DNA of 64,000 nucleotides from JBDIAG01 sp963835085 (GTDB taxonomy: Bacteria; Actinomycetota; Actinomycetes; Actinomycetales; CAWJMD01): NCBI GenBank assembly GCA_963835085.1, contig CAWIED010000001.1, positions 806,001 through 870,000 of the forward strand, read 5' to 3'. The position numbers and the translations under genes are program-made. The notes under the pieces are model-generated. The model was not told the DNA's origin. It saw nothing but the letters and a program-made list of their open reading frames with translations, and did no database searches. Positions 45,080 to 54,142 of the stretch are shown here, one piece after another. Each line of letters begins with the position of its first letter. The stretch's first letter is position 1.

Positions 45080-45137
45080 AGTCGCTCCGTCCGGTGTGGG
45101 TCAGAAGTCTGCGGCGGGGTCGTCAAGGTGGGCATTG

Positions 45138-45955
45138 TCAGGCTTCCCCAGCCGGCTCGCGTCCGATCAGGTTGCGCCACAGCCGCCGCAGATCGGTCAG
45201 TCCGCCGGCGGTCGAGCTCCAGACTGTCGCGTCGGTGACCAACAGGTCCCCGGCGAATGCCCCGGACCGCGACTGCAGCATCGCGTCGAAGTTCGACCGT
45301 CCGCCGCGGGTGAACGGATGAGGCGGCGCGGCTAGGTCGATCGACTGGCGGGCCACGACAGCCAGCCGGCTGGCCGTGTCCGCCAACCGCTCCAGGTGAG
45401 GAAGGTGAGGGTGCGCGTTGAGCCGCTGGACACCGTCCAGGAATCTCGAGGGTCGTTGCACAGTCGAAAAGTCGATCGGCGCCGGCTGCCCGTCGTCGTC
45501 GAGTGCGGGCCGCAGCCCGAACCGGTTCTCTACCGGCATCCCGAGACCCGCGAGCAATGATCGGCCGAAGCCGCTGAAGCCCTGTTCGGGCGGGATCGTC
45601 AGGTCACCGTGGTGCCGGAACTCGGCTTCGCGCTTGCGCCGGTTCACGGCCGCATCGTCGCTCGCCAAGGTCGTGCTGGCATGGCCGATGTCGTGGTGTA
45701 GCGAGACGACCAGAACGTTGCCCGGTTGGTCGAGGAACCAGCGGGCGGCATCCACTTCGGACTGTTCGGCCCGCTGCCCGGTCCGCAGCGAGTCGAAGCT
45801 GACGACGATCAACGTATCGACACTACGGACCAACGCATCATCGAGCAGACTACGGGTGCCGGCCGCGTCGACTCGTTCAATCTCGCGGACGGGCGATCCG
45901 ATCTGGACCCGGGCCTGCTCGAGGAACTCGCCGTAATTCCTTCGCAGTATGTGAT
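45138..45955 (-). pseudogene. C-terminal part of an unknown gene interrupted by an IS21-family element
   Basis: From 45955 down the frame reads NHILRRNYGEFLEQARVQIG to RRLWRNLIGREPAGEA. The first part of the gene lies beyond the insertion (48622-48814). Removing the element and one target copy joins FLDH to ILRRNYGEF in frame and gives a product of about 334 residues. The region LIVVSFDSLRTGQRAEQSEV then NVLVVSLHHDIG suggests an alpha/beta enzyme, but I do not recognise the family. It lies 58 bases before mtr on the same strand, so it could be in the same operon. Confidence 0.85.
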
Positions 45956-46081
45956 TGTCAAGGGCCAGTGAGAACTGCCCAGTGGCGGACATGAAACCTG
46001 CCCGCTGACGGTCACGAGATCTGCCCGGTGGTGGCCATGGGATCTGCCCAGGGGGGCTGCGGCCACCACCGACCAGGGTGC
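45956..46081. repeat. IS21 left end with iterated transposase-binding repeats
   Basis: After the tip tgtcaagggccagtgag come repeated units of about 23-25 bases with ctgccc...ggcggacatga-like sequence (aactgcccagtggcggacat, acctgcccgctgacggtcac, atctgcccggtggtggccat). IS21 ends typically carry such multiple repeats for IstA binding. Confidence 0.85.
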
Positions 46082-46867
46082 TCAGCTCAACGGGCTCACC
46101 CCTTGGCCGGCAAGTGCCTGGGTGAGGCGTACGGAGTCCCCGCTGGTCTGGCAGACGTGGGCGTGGTGGAGCAGCCGGTCGACGGTGGCGGTGGCCAGCG
46201 TCTTGGGCATCAGTTCATCGAACCCGGACGGGTGCAGATTCGAACTGATCGCGACCGAGCGCTTCTCATAGGCGGCGTCGACGAGCCGGTAGAGCCCCTC
46301 GGCGGCGTCCGCGGCAACCGGTAGCAGCCCTATGTCATCAACGACCACGAGATCAGCTCGCAGCACGCGGGCGATCGCTTTGGACACGGTGTCGTCGGCA
46401 CGATGACGCCTGAGCAGGACGCCGAGGTCTTCCAGGGTGAACCAGGCGACCTTGAGGCCCTGTTCGACGGCTTGTTGCCCGAGTGCCTCGAGTAGGAACG
46501 TCTTCCCCGTCCCCGACGGCCCACACACGACGAGGTTCTCTCGTCGGTGGACCCACTCCAGGGTGCGTAGCGCTTGTTGGGTCGGGGCCGGGATCGAGGA
46601 TGCGTCGGGCTGCCAGGCGTCGAACGTCTTCCCGGTCGGGAACCCGGCCGCTGCTCGTCTGGTGGCCAGGGCGGAACGTTCGCGGCCGGCGACCTCCTCG
46701 ACGAACAGGGCCTTGAGCACCTCGGCCGGTTCCCAGCGTTGGGCCTTCGCGGTCGCCACGACCTCGGGTGCGTGACGACGGATGTGCGGCAGCCGCAGCC
46801 GGCGTAGTAGGTCCTCCAGATCGGCCGGCAGCGGCGGCGCCGTGCTGATCGGGCTCGCGGTCGTCAT
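46082..46867 (-). CDS. istB: IS21 helper ATPase
   Basis: 261 residues from the ATG at 46865-46867, overlapping the istA stop by four bases. AAA+ motifs: Walker A NLVVCGPSGTGKTFLLEAL, Walker B ADLVVVDDIGLLPV, sensor region VAISSNLHPSGFDEL. It bends target DNA and directs IstA to new sites. Length and motifs are complete, suggesting a functional protein. Confidence 0.96.
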   Translation of the reverse strand: MTTASPISTAPPLPADLEDLLRRLRLPHIRRHAPEVVATAKAQRWEPAEVLKALFVEEVAGRERSALATRRAAAGFPTGKTFDAWQPDASSIPAPTQQALRTLEWVHRRENLVVCGPSGTGKTFLLEALGQQAVEQGLKVAWFTLEDLGVLLRRHRADDTVSKAIARVLRADLVVVDDIGLLPVAADAAEGLYRLVDAAYEKRSVAISSNLHPSGFDELMPKTLATATVDRLLHHAHVCQTSGDSVRLTQALAGQGVSPLS

Positions 46868-48426
46868 GCGATCACCTCGCTGCTGTCGCTCGACGTGGTG
46901 GACTGCCCGATCTGTTGGCCGAGTCGTGCCCACGCTGCGGTGCCCTGAGTCAGCGAGGAGTCCTCACTGGCCCGGTGCTCACCGGCAGATGGCCGGCTCG
47001 CGTGGTGGTCGAGGATCGAGGACAGGTCGGCCTCGGCGAACCGGCCATGCACGGCGGCGTGGCCAAGTGCCCAGTCGACCTCGACGGGGTCGAACAGCTT
47101 GGCCAGGCTGAGGGCCTCGGTCATCTTGACCCGCATCCGCGGCGTGCCCGCCGCGGCGGCCTCGACCAGCCACAGCCGGGCACCTGCACCCAGGTCGAGG
47201 AACTCCGCTTCCGCGGTGTTCTTGGCACGTGGCCGACGATCCAGCGGTCCCTCGGGCTGGGGCGGGAAGTGCTCGTCGTTGATCTTCGGCATGCCCGGTG
47301 TCGCGCGTGCATGGCGGGCGACCTCGACCGGACCGTCGTCGCTGACGTGGACGATGACGACCTGCTCGTCGATGCCGACGCCCTGGGTGCGGACCCACAC
47401 CTTCGCCCCGAGCAGACTGCGCCCGTTGAGCGTGTGCGGGACTGAGTACTGGCCCGATTCGAAGGTCACCATCGGCGTGTTCGCCGGCACCACCCGGGTG
47501 GTCCCAAACGCGACCGTGTGCGGCACCCCGGGAACCGGGTGCAAACGGGTCCGTTCCTCGGCGAGCATCTCGACCGGCGGCCGCTTCGTGAGCCGATGTG
47601 AGCGGGTGTTGACCTTCTCGCAGAACGCCCCGCATGCCGCCTCGAGCTTTGCGAACGAGGCGTACTCCTCAAGCAGGTTGGTGTCCTTGGGGACCAGGTC
47701 GGCCTTGCTGATCTTCACCGACGACTCGGTCCCGCCCTTGGACGCCGGATCCGCGGGCACACAGGTGTGCACGACCACCGAGTAGTGCTCGGCGAAGGTG
47801 ACGAGCTGGGCGTTGCGGACCGGGATCCCGGCGATGTGCTCGACAGTGACGGTCTTCTCGTTGTCGGTCAGCACATAAGTCGGCACCCCACCCAGCTGGC
47901 GGAACGTCTGATCCAGCGCAGCGAACACGCTCGGCATCGTCTTGTCCCGCAGCGCGATCACCACCCGAAACCTCGACCACGCCAACCACGCGACGAACAA
48001 CACCGTCTTGACGCCGTCGACGACCGGACCGTCGCCGTAGTCGTACTGCAGCCACATCCCCGGCTCGGTCACCCACGGGCGGTGGACCCGCACCTTCCCT
48101 GAACGGTAGTTCTCCTTGACCTTCGCGACCGCCCGGCGGGTGGTGCGCTCCGAACCCTTGTAGCCCATCGCGACGAGCTTCTCGTGGGCCTTGTCGGCGC
48201 GGACCTTGCCCTTGGACCGCTCGACCCACTCCTCGACCTTGGGCAGGTACTCATCGATCAACTGCGGCCGCGCGGCCACCTGGTCGAGCTCCCAGCCAGC
48301 GGCGCGGCGGTCCACGTAGTGCTTCACCGTGTGGTGAGAGCAGCCGGCCAGCTCCCCGGCATCACGCAACGACCCGGTCAGGTCGTAGGCATCCAGAATT
48401 TTCATGATCTCCTCGGCAGACTTCAA
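46864..48426 (-). CDS. istA: IS21 transposase
   Basis: 520 residues. The N-terminal HTH is SLRDAGELAGCSHHTVKHYV. The DDE core begins WLQYDYGDGPVVDGVKTVLF (first Asp), then VPTYVLTDNEKTVTVEHIAG (second Asp) and PASKGGTESSVKISKADLV (Glu), followed by the Mu-like C-terminal part and a Ser-rich tail. It cuts and joins the element ends together with IstB. The start at ATG 48426 gives the normal size. Confidence 0.96.
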   Translation of the reverse strand: MKSAEEIMKILDAYDLTGSLRDAGELAGCSHHTVKHYVDRRAAGWELDQVAARPQLIDEYLPKVEEWVERSKGKVRADKAHEKLVAMGYKGSERTTRRAVAKVKENYRSGKVRVHRPWVTEPGMWLQYDYGDGPVVDGVKTVLFVAWLAWSRFRVVIALRDKTMPSVFAALDQTFRQLGGVPTYVLTDNEKTVTVEHIAGIPVRNAQLVTFAEHYSVVVHTCVPADPASKGGTESSVKISKADLVPKDTNLLEEYASFAKLEAACGAFCEKVNTRSHRLTKRPPVEMLAEERTRLHPVPGVPHTVAFGTTRVVPANTPMVTFESGQYSVPHTLNGRSLLGAKVWVRTQGVGIDEQVVIVHVSDDGPVEVARHARATPGMPKINDEHFPPQPEGPLDRRPRAKNTAEAEFLDLGAGARLWLVEAAAAGTPRMRVKMTEALSLAKLFDPVEVDWALGHAAVHGRFAEADLSSILDHHASRPSAGEHRASEDSSLTQGTAAWARLGQQIGQSTTSSDSSEVIA

Positions 48427-48621
48427 CTCATCCCTTCCTCGGGAGCGGTAGCGACTTCAAGCACCGCTCATCGCACCCGAGGAAGGGGCCTCAACCGCGG
48501 ACCGCGGCAAGGCAGACGACGTCGTGTCGGGCAGATCCCATGGCCGCCAGCGGGCAGTTCTCATGTCCGCCAGCGGGCAGTTTCGTGGCCGTCTCCGGGC
48601 AGTTTCTCGTGGCCGCCGACA
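48427..48621. repeat. IS21 right end with iterated transposase-binding repeats
   Basis: Minus-strand units such as aactgcccgctggcggacat, aaactgcccggagacggcca and gaaactgcccgctggcggac recur within about 110 bases of the tip at 48621. They match the repeats at the left end in sequence and spacing. Confidence 0.85.
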
Positions 48622-48814
48622 TGTGATCGAGGAATCCGCCAATTCCTTGGTCGATGCTCGTGGCGTCGGCCAACTCCTGCAGTTGGGGGTACAACATCCG
48701 GCGGCTTTCGAACAGACTCGGAAAACGGTTCTCGATGACCTCGAGCCGCGCACTTGTCTCCTCGGGACGGCTCCACGAGTAGTACAAAGCCAGCGACCGC
48801 CCCGGCAGATTCAC
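48622..48814 (-). pseudogene. N-terminal part of the unknown gene split by the IS21-family element
   Basis: From GTG 48812-48814 it reads VNLPGRSLALYYSWSRPEET to QELADATSIDQGIGGFLDH, then runs into the element. A stop codon just upstream in frame fixes this as the farthest start. Joined to the fragment at 45138-45949 it forms one continuous reading frame. The family is unknown. Confidence 0.83.
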
Positions 48815-49159
48815 TCGCCCTCACCCTCTCCCTCGCGCCAAGAACTCCCGGCCACACCGGCTCTCGATAGATGCCTCAATCGAGTATTCCGGCCGGGCGG
48901 CCACGGCGGCTAATGCCGATCTCGATCGTGTGATGCCGACACGGCATAGACCCTCGGGCCGGCGACACGAAAGTTGCGCGCCCACACCTTCCATGACGAG
49001 GGACTGACGGCTGGCGTCAGCACGAGGAACGGTCGTCATGCACATAGTTCTCGCACATCCTGGGGCCAGGTGACACCGGGAGCGCCGGTCAGGCTGGTGG
49101 CAACGTAAGCGTGAGTGACAGCTCATATCGCGGCTGGGAGAGCGGGTCGCTTCCATGGA

Positions 49160-49196
49160 CTATGACCATGCCCCGCGTGGTGGGGCACTGTCGTAG
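49160..49196. repeat. Palindromic repeat of the ctatgac...gtcatag family
   Basis: ctatgaccatgcccc and ggggcactgtcgtag pair around gcgtggt. It is closely related to 6050-6086 and shares the gcccc...ggggc core with the blocks at 2541-2749, showing a dispersed family. Confidence 0.8.
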
Positions 49197-49366
49197 TCAT
49201 CGACAGCTCGGCCATTGTGTCCCACTGCGGTAGGCACCCCTCAGAACGAGTGGGCGCGGGACAGTGAGTTGTGTGGGTGCCGTCGTCACCTATTCGAATC
49301 CTTCATCGCCGCATGGCGCCTGCTCATCACATCAGGATCGGCTGGAGGAGGCCAGGATACGAAAAT

Positions 49367-49437
49367 CCCCGGCGAGTTCCGTCTCGTGGTGTGGCGGCTC
49401 TGGGCCGGCTGACACATCCGGACGGAACTCGCCGGGG
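49367..49437 (-). terminator. Terminator of the qcrCAB operon
   Basis: A perfect 17-base stem, ccccggcgagttccgtc (49367-49383) with gacggaactcgccgggg (49421-49437), and a 37-base loop. On the minus strand it is followed by attttc, a short U-run, 28 bases after the qcrB stop. Confidence 0.85.
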
Positions 49438-49464
49438 AGCGAGATTCGTGAGGCTAGAGCATCA

Positions 49465-51135
49465 TCAGTGCTCGAGGGCCTTCTGGGGCTCGTGCTCCGC
49501 CTCGATGGCTTCGTGCTCACCGTGGTGATGAGCCGCTGCCAGCTCTGCGGGAGTGACCGGCTCAACCCGCTCTTCGAAGAAGAACCGGCTGATCTTGGCG
49601 CGTCGCCGACGAGATTTAGCACCCGGCATGGCGACCCCGTTGGCGTCGACCTGGTCGGTTGCGTCGATCGGGAGGTAATCGTGGTAGTCGACGAGAACCC
49701 ACCGTTCGAACTCGTTGAGGGGCTCGTGGATCTCGTACATCTCACCGGTCTCGGTGCGCATGATGCGACCCGTCTCGCGGCCGTGCAAGACCAATTCTCG
49801 ATCCTTGCGCTGCAGTCCGAAGCAGATCCTCCGGGTGATGAAGAAGGCCAACGGGGGAGCGACGAACCAACTGATGCGGAACAACCAGGTGAGGTCGTTG
49901 ATCGAGAGGTGGAAATGGGTAGCCATGAGGTCGTTGCCGGCTGCTGCCCACATGATGCAGTACCACACGATCGCCATGACGCCGAGCCCGGTGCGGGTGG
50001 GGGCGTTGCGCGGCCGGTCGAGCAGGTTGTGATCGCTCTTGTCGCCGGTGACCCACGACTCGATGAACGGGTAAGCGACCATGAGCGTGATGATCAGGCC
50101 GGGGATGACCGCAGCCGGAATGAACACGTTGAGTGCCAGTGTGAAGCCGAGGAAGGTCAACTCCACGTGCGGGCCGTTGGGACCTAAGGTGCCCGGCATC
50201 AGTCGCAGGCCACCGTCGATCCAGCCGATGTACCAGTCAGGCTGCGTACCCGCCGACACCGGGGAGGGGTCGTAGGGACCGTAGTTCCACACGGGGTTGA
50301 TCGAGACCAGCGAGCTCACGAGCATGACCACGCCGAAGACGATGAAGAAGAAGCCACCGGCCTTCGCCATGTACACCGGCATCAGTGGGAAGCCCACGAC
50401 GTTGTCGTTGGTGCGGCCCGGGCCGGGGTACTGGGTGTGCTTGTGCAGGGCCACCAAGCCCACGTGGGCACCGATGAGAGCCAGCAGCAGGCCGGGGATG
50501 AGCATGACGTGGATGACGAACAGCCGCGGGATGATGTGCGTGCCCGGGAACTCGCCGCCGAAGAGGAAGAACGAGATGTAGGTACCCACGATCGGCAGCG
50601 ACTTGACGACGCCGTCGATGATGCGCAGCCCGTTGCCGGAGAGCATGTCGTCGGGGAGGGAGTAGCCGGAGAAGCCGGCACCCAGACCCGCGAGCGTGAT
50701 GATGCAGCCGAGTACCCAGTTGATCTCGCGCGGCTTGCGGAAGGCGCCGGTGAAGAACACCCGGAACATGTGCACGGCCATGGCGGCCACGAACAGGAGT
50801 GCTGCCCAGTGGTGCACCTGGCGCATCAGCAGACCGCCACGGATGTCGAACGAGAGGTGGAGGGTGGAGGCGAACGCCTCCGACATCTCCACGCCGTTCA
50901 TCGGCGCATAGGCGCCGTGATACTCCGTGATGCCCATGCCGGGCACGAAGAAGAGGGTGAGGAACGTGCCCGACAGCAACAAGATGATGAAGCTGTAGAG
51001 GCACACCTCGCCGAGCATGAACGACCAGTGGTCGGGGAAGACCTTGCGAGCCATTCCCTTGACCGCGGTGGACAGGCCCAACCGTTCATCGAGGAAGTCT
51101 GCCGTTGCTGCTGCTTTAGCGTTAGTCGTCGCCAT
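49465..51135 (-). CDS. qcrB: Cytochrome bc1 complex cytochrome b subunit
   Basis: 556 residues. It binds two b hemes and oxidises menaquinol. Heme-binding helices carry the His pairs (RQVHHWAALLFVAAMAVHMF and FVIHVMLIPGLLLALIGAH). The Qo-site PDWY-type segment is TQPDWYIGWIDGGLRLMPG. The long C-terminal extension (FGLQRKDRELVLHGRETGRI onward) is typical of actinobacterial QcrB, which docks with the aa3 oxidase. Two bases separate it from qcrA. Confidence 0.97.
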   Translation of the reverse strand: MATTNAKAAATADFLDERLGLSTAVKGMARKVFPDHWSFMLGEVCLYSFIILLLSGTFLTLFFVPGMGITEYHGAYAPMNGVEMSEAFASTLHLSFDIRGGLLMRQVHHWAALLFVAAMAVHMFRVFFTGAFRKPREINWVLGCIITLAGLGAGFSGYSLPDDMLSGNGLRIIDGVVKSLPIVGTYISFFLFGGEFPGTHIIPRLFVIHVMLIPGLLLALIGAHVGLVALHKHTQYPGPGRTNDNVVGFPLMPVYMAKAGGFFFIVFGVVMLVSSLVSINPVWNYGPYDPSPVSAGTQPDWYIGWIDGGLRLMPGTLGPNGPHVELTFLGFTLALNVFIPAAVIPGLIITLMVAYPFIESWVTGDKSDHNLLDRPRNAPTRTGLGVMAIVWYCIMWAAAGNDLMATHFHLSINDLTWLFRISWFVAPPLAFFITRRICFGLQRKDRELVLHGRETGRIMRTETGEMYEIHEPLNEFERWVLVDYHDYLPIDATDQVDANGVAMPGAKSRRRRAKISRFFFEERVEPVTPAELAAAHHHGEHEAIEAEHEPQKALEH

Positions 51136-51137
51136 CG

Positions 51138-52181
51138 TCAGTGACCCCGCTCCCAGAAGCTAGGCCCAGTGGGCTCGTGGAAGTCGTGCGTTGCGATCAG
51201 GTATCCCTCGTCGTCGACCGCGATCGGCAACTGGGGAAGAGGCCGGCTGGCCGGTCCGAAGATGACGGCGCAGTACTGGGCCATGTCGAACGTCGACTGG
51301 TGGCATGGGCACAGCAGGTGGTGCGTCTGCTGCTCGTACAGTGCCACGGGGCAGCCAACGTGGGTACAGATCTTGGAGTAGGCGAAGATGCCGTCGACGT
51401 CCCAGCCCGCACGCTCAGGCAACTTCTTGGTGATGATGTCGGGGTCGATGCGCACCAGCAGCACCGCGGCCTTGGCCTTCTCTTCCAACTTGTCTTCGAG
51501 GTCGTTCATGCCCTCGGGGATGACGTGGAAGACAGAACCCATGGTGACGTCGGCGGCCTTGATCGGCTCACCGTACGGGTCTTTGGTCAACCGGCGCATG
51601 CGCTTGACACCGTCGACGGTGATCTTCTGACCCCACAAGGTGTGGAAGAGCGCGGTGCCCGGCAGTGGACCGAGGTCGCGCAGCAGGAGCACGCCGGGCA
51701 GCGGGAACAGTGCCATCGCGCCCAGGAGTGCGTTGCGGATGAGCGGACGACGGGCAATGCCCGACTCCTCCGCTCCCTGGTCGAGGATCTTGAGGGCGGC
51801 TGCACGGGTCTCGTCGCTGCCCCGCAGGCTGTGCCGCATCTCGATGACCTCGGCGTCGGGCATGAGGGTCTTGGCCCAGTGCACCGCTCCTACCCCGAGG
51901 AAGAAGAGCGAGACAGCCATACCGAGGCCGAGGCTCAGGGTGGAGAGCCGCAGCGAGGCGAACGTGTCTTCGGGTCGCCAGACGAAATAGGCGACGATGG
52001 CGAACAGAGTGCCCAGCGCCGAGAGCGTCAGGAGAAGGACGACCTGCCGTTCGGCGGTGCGCTCCGCCCGGGGATCGTGGTCGGCCATCCGGTGTCGGTG
52101 GGGTGGCAGACCGGGGTTCGGGAAACGGTCGGGCAGATCGAGGCTGCCACCCGTCTCGGAGTGCTTTTCGAGGTTGCTCAT
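51138..52181 (-). CDS. qcrA: Cytochrome bc1 complex Rieske iron-sulphur subunit
   Basis: 347 residues. Actinobacterial type with three membrane helices (ALGTLFAIVAYFVW, LGLGMAVSLFFLGVGAVHW, LGAMALFPLPGVLLLRDLG). The [2Fe-2S] ligands are in ICTHVGCPVALYEQ and LLCPCHQSTFD. It passes electrons from quinol to QcrC. The start overlaps the qcrC stop by four bases. Confidence 0.96.
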   Translation of the reverse strand: MSNLEKHSETGGSLDLPDRFPNPGLPPHRHRMADHDPRAERTAERQVVLLLTLSALGTLFAIVAYFVWRPEDTFASLRLSTLSLGLGMAVSLFFLGVGAVHWAKTLMPDAEVIEMRHSLRGSDETRAAALKILDQGAEESGIARRPLIRNALLGAMALFPLPGVLLLRDLGPLPGTALFHTLWGQKITVDGVKRMRRLTKDPYGEPIKAADVTMGSVFHVIPEGMNDLEDKLEEKAKAAVLLVRIDPDIITKKLPERAGWDVDGIFAYSKICTHVGCPVALYEQQTHHLLCPCHQSTFDMAQYCAVIFGPASRPLPQLPIAVDDEGYLIATHDFHEPTGPSFWERGH

Positions 52182-52966
52182 GAGGACTTAGCTCCCAGCC
52201 ACACGGTGCAGGCAATGATCATCAGCATCAGACCGACCCAGGCGAACAGACCCTCGGAGACCGGCCCCAGGGAGCCGAGCCGGTTGCCTCCCGGGCTGGG
52301 CTGAGAGTCGACGTATTTGAGGTAGGAGATCACTGCCTTCTTCTCGTCCGGAGTGATGTTGGCGTCGTTGAAGACCGGCATCGATTGCGGGCCGGTGACC
52401 ATCGCTTCGTAGATGTGAGTGCCGCTCACACCGGCCAGAGGCGGCGCGAACTTGCCGCGGGTCAGCGCACCGCCCGCACCCACCACGTTGTGGCACATGG
52501 CGCAGTTGACGCGGAAGAGCTCAGCGCCTTCGGCGAGAGCCTTCTGGTTCTCGGTGGCGGTGGTGTACTCCTCCGACGGGATCGCCGGGCCGGGCCCGAG
52601 GCCGGACACATAGCTGGCCAGGTCTGCGATGTCTTGGCCGGTCAGTTCTACCGGGTGGCGCAGCGCCTGAGGTGCGGTCTCCTCCATGGGCATACGCCCC
52701 GTGCCGACCTGGAAGTCGACGGCAGCTGCCCCGACCCCGATCAGGCTCGGGCCGCCCTGGTCGCCGACAGCACCGATGCCGTGACAGGTGGCGCAGTTGG
52801 CAAGGAAGAGCTTCTCACCATGGGCGGAGTTGCCGGTGAGCCCGGCGGACGAGACGTCTGCCTTCGGGGCTGCCACGGCATACGTGGCGCCGGTGATCAT
52901 CAGGCCGAGCAGGAGCAGCACCACGCCCGCGAGGGGGTGACGCCTACGGGCGGCAAGTGCCTTCAC
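52178..52966 (-). CDS. qcrC: Cytochrome bc1 complex diheme cytochrome c subunit
   Basis: 262 residues with an N-terminal membrane helix (LAGVVLLLLGLMITGATYAV), two c-type heme sites (NCATCHGIG and NCAMCHNVVG) and a C-terminal helix (LFAWVGLMLMIIACTVWLGA). The diheme form replaces a soluble cytochrome c and feeds the oxidase directly in the bc1-aa3 supercomplex. First gene of qcrC-qcrA-qcrB, 91 bases after ctaE. Confidence 0.96.
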   Translation of the reverse strand: MKALAARRRHPLAGVVLLLLGLMITGATYAVAAPKADVSSAGLTGNSAHGEKLFLANCATCHGIGAVGDQGGPSLIGVGAAAVDFQVGTGRMPMEETAPQALRHPVELTGQDIADLASYVSGLGPGPAIPSEEYTTATENQKALAEGAELFRVNCAMCHNVVGAGGALTRGKFAPPLAGVSGTHIYEAMVTGPQSMPVFNDANITPDEKKAVISYLKYVDSQPSPGGNRLGSLGPVSEGLFAWVGLMLMIIACTVWLGAKSS

Positions 52967-53057
52967 GACTTCAGTCCTCGTCTCGTTGGGCTCGGGGGAG
53001 GGGGCTCACCCTAGCGACTAGTGGTGACAGTGGCGCCGACAGTGCATGCATCGTGCC

Positions 53058-53705
53058 TCACTTGATGACGTAGATGACGACGAACAGACCGATCCACACC
53101 ACGTCGACGAAGTGCCAGTAGTACGAGGTGACCACGCACGAGATGGCTTCCTTGTGGCCGAAGCGGCGGACAGCGAACGAGCGTCCGATCACGAGGAGGA
53201 AGGCAATCAGACCGCCGGAGACGTGCAGGCCGTGGAACCCGGTGGTCAGGTAGAACACCGAGCCGTAGACCGTGGAGGAGATGGTCAGCCCCTCGTGCAC
53301 CAGGTTTGCGTACTCGTAGACCTGGCCGGCGATGAAGATGCTGCCGAGGATGAACGTGAGGACATACCACTCACGCATTCCCCACTTGCCGATGTTGAGC
53401 GGGCCGCCAAGACGACCCGGCTGTAGCCGCTCAGCCGCCCAGACGCCCATCTGGCACGTCACAGAACTGCTCACCAGGATGATCGTGTTGGTGAGCGAGT
53501 ACGGGATGTTGAGCATCTTGGGGTCGACCGCCCAGAGATCGGGCGACACCGACCGAACGGTGAAGTACATCGCGAACAGGCCCGCGAAGAACATCAACTC
53601 CGAGGCCAACCACACGATGGTTCCCACGGAAACCATGTCGGGGCGGTTGACGCCGGGGTGGTGCGTGGCGGTGAGGGGCGGAGTGGCAGTCGACACGCGC
53701 GCCAT
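53058..53705 (-). CDS. ctaE: Cytochrome c oxidase subunit III
   Basis: 215 residues from the ATG at 53703-53705 (MARVSTATPPLT). Five helices; the short form without the two N-terminal helices, as usual in actinobacteria. Family motifs: GTIVWLASELMFFAGLFAMY, GFHGLHVSGGLIAFLLV and YYWHFVDVVWIGLFVVIYVI. It is transcribed ahead of qcrCAB, so bc1 subunits and oxidase subunit III are made together, whereas ctaC-ctaD-ctaF sit elsewhere. Confidence 0.95.
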   Translation of the reverse strand: MARVSTATPPLTATHHPGVNRPDMVSVGTIVWLASELMFFAGLFAMYFTVRSVSPDLWAVDPKMLNIPYSLTNTIILVSSSVTCQMGVWAAERLQPGRLGGPLNIGKWGMREWYVLTFILGSIFIAGQVYEYANLVHEGLTISSTVYGSVFYLTTGFHGLHVSGGLIAFLLVIGRSFAVRRFGHKEAISCVVTSYYWHFVDVVWIGLFVVIYVIK

Positions 53706-54142
53706 TATGGCGTGTCTGGACGCCCTGGCAATCCGACGCCCCCACAAAGGTTTGGCAACGATCCTGATCGGGCACTGAGATCGGGTGTGCTGAGCACGAA
53801 ACTCAGCGTCCTCGTCGGACGTTATTTTTTGGTTTTCCTCGAATCAAGGCCCCCGGCTGACCCCGCGCCCGCTGTCTGGGCTGCGGACTTTCGCTCCGGA
53901 TCGTCGACTCAGTGGGCGGCTCCGCAGTCGCGCAGGCAGACGATTCGAGCCCCGATCAGCGAGGTGCCCCGGGAGTCTGCCTTGGGTGTCTCCTCAGATT
54001 CGCCGAAGGCGCCGATAGAGTGTCAAGGCCTGCCGGGCACCCGGCGGCCTAGGTTGCTGGGTTTCGTGCGGGCAGTGACGTGACACTGGTCCGTCGGACC
54101 CAGGATCGATCGGCATCAGACACCAGCGAGCAGGTAGGACGA
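53706..54142. other. Intergenic region between ctaE and the receiver-like gene
   Basis: About 437 bases between divergent genes. A notably AT-rich spot (gttattttttggttttcctc at about 53821-53840) could be a promoter or DNA-bending site for the ctaE-qcrCAB operon. A GTG at 54080 could extend the next gene by 21 residues. Nothing else seen. Confidence 0.5.

Larger units (their letters stand above)
45956..48621 (-). mobile_element. Complete IS21-family insertion sequence
   Basis: 2666 bases with istA and istB in the usual overlapping order. The ends begin tgtc...gcc-a...aactgccc on both sides (25 bases from each tip, 17 matching). The tips are flanked by a 6-base target duplication, tgtgat (45950-45955 and 48622-48627), with one more flanking A possibly shared. 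The element sits inside an unknown gene and both of its genes are open, so it may still be active. Confidence 0.93.
48815..49464. other. Intergenic region with a palindromic repeat and the qcr terminator
   Basis: 650 bases between the split unknown gene and qcrB. It contains the palindrome at 49160-49196 and the terminator at 49367-49437. No convincing coding frame; short ORFs here lack ribosome sites and family motifs. Confidence 0.7.
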
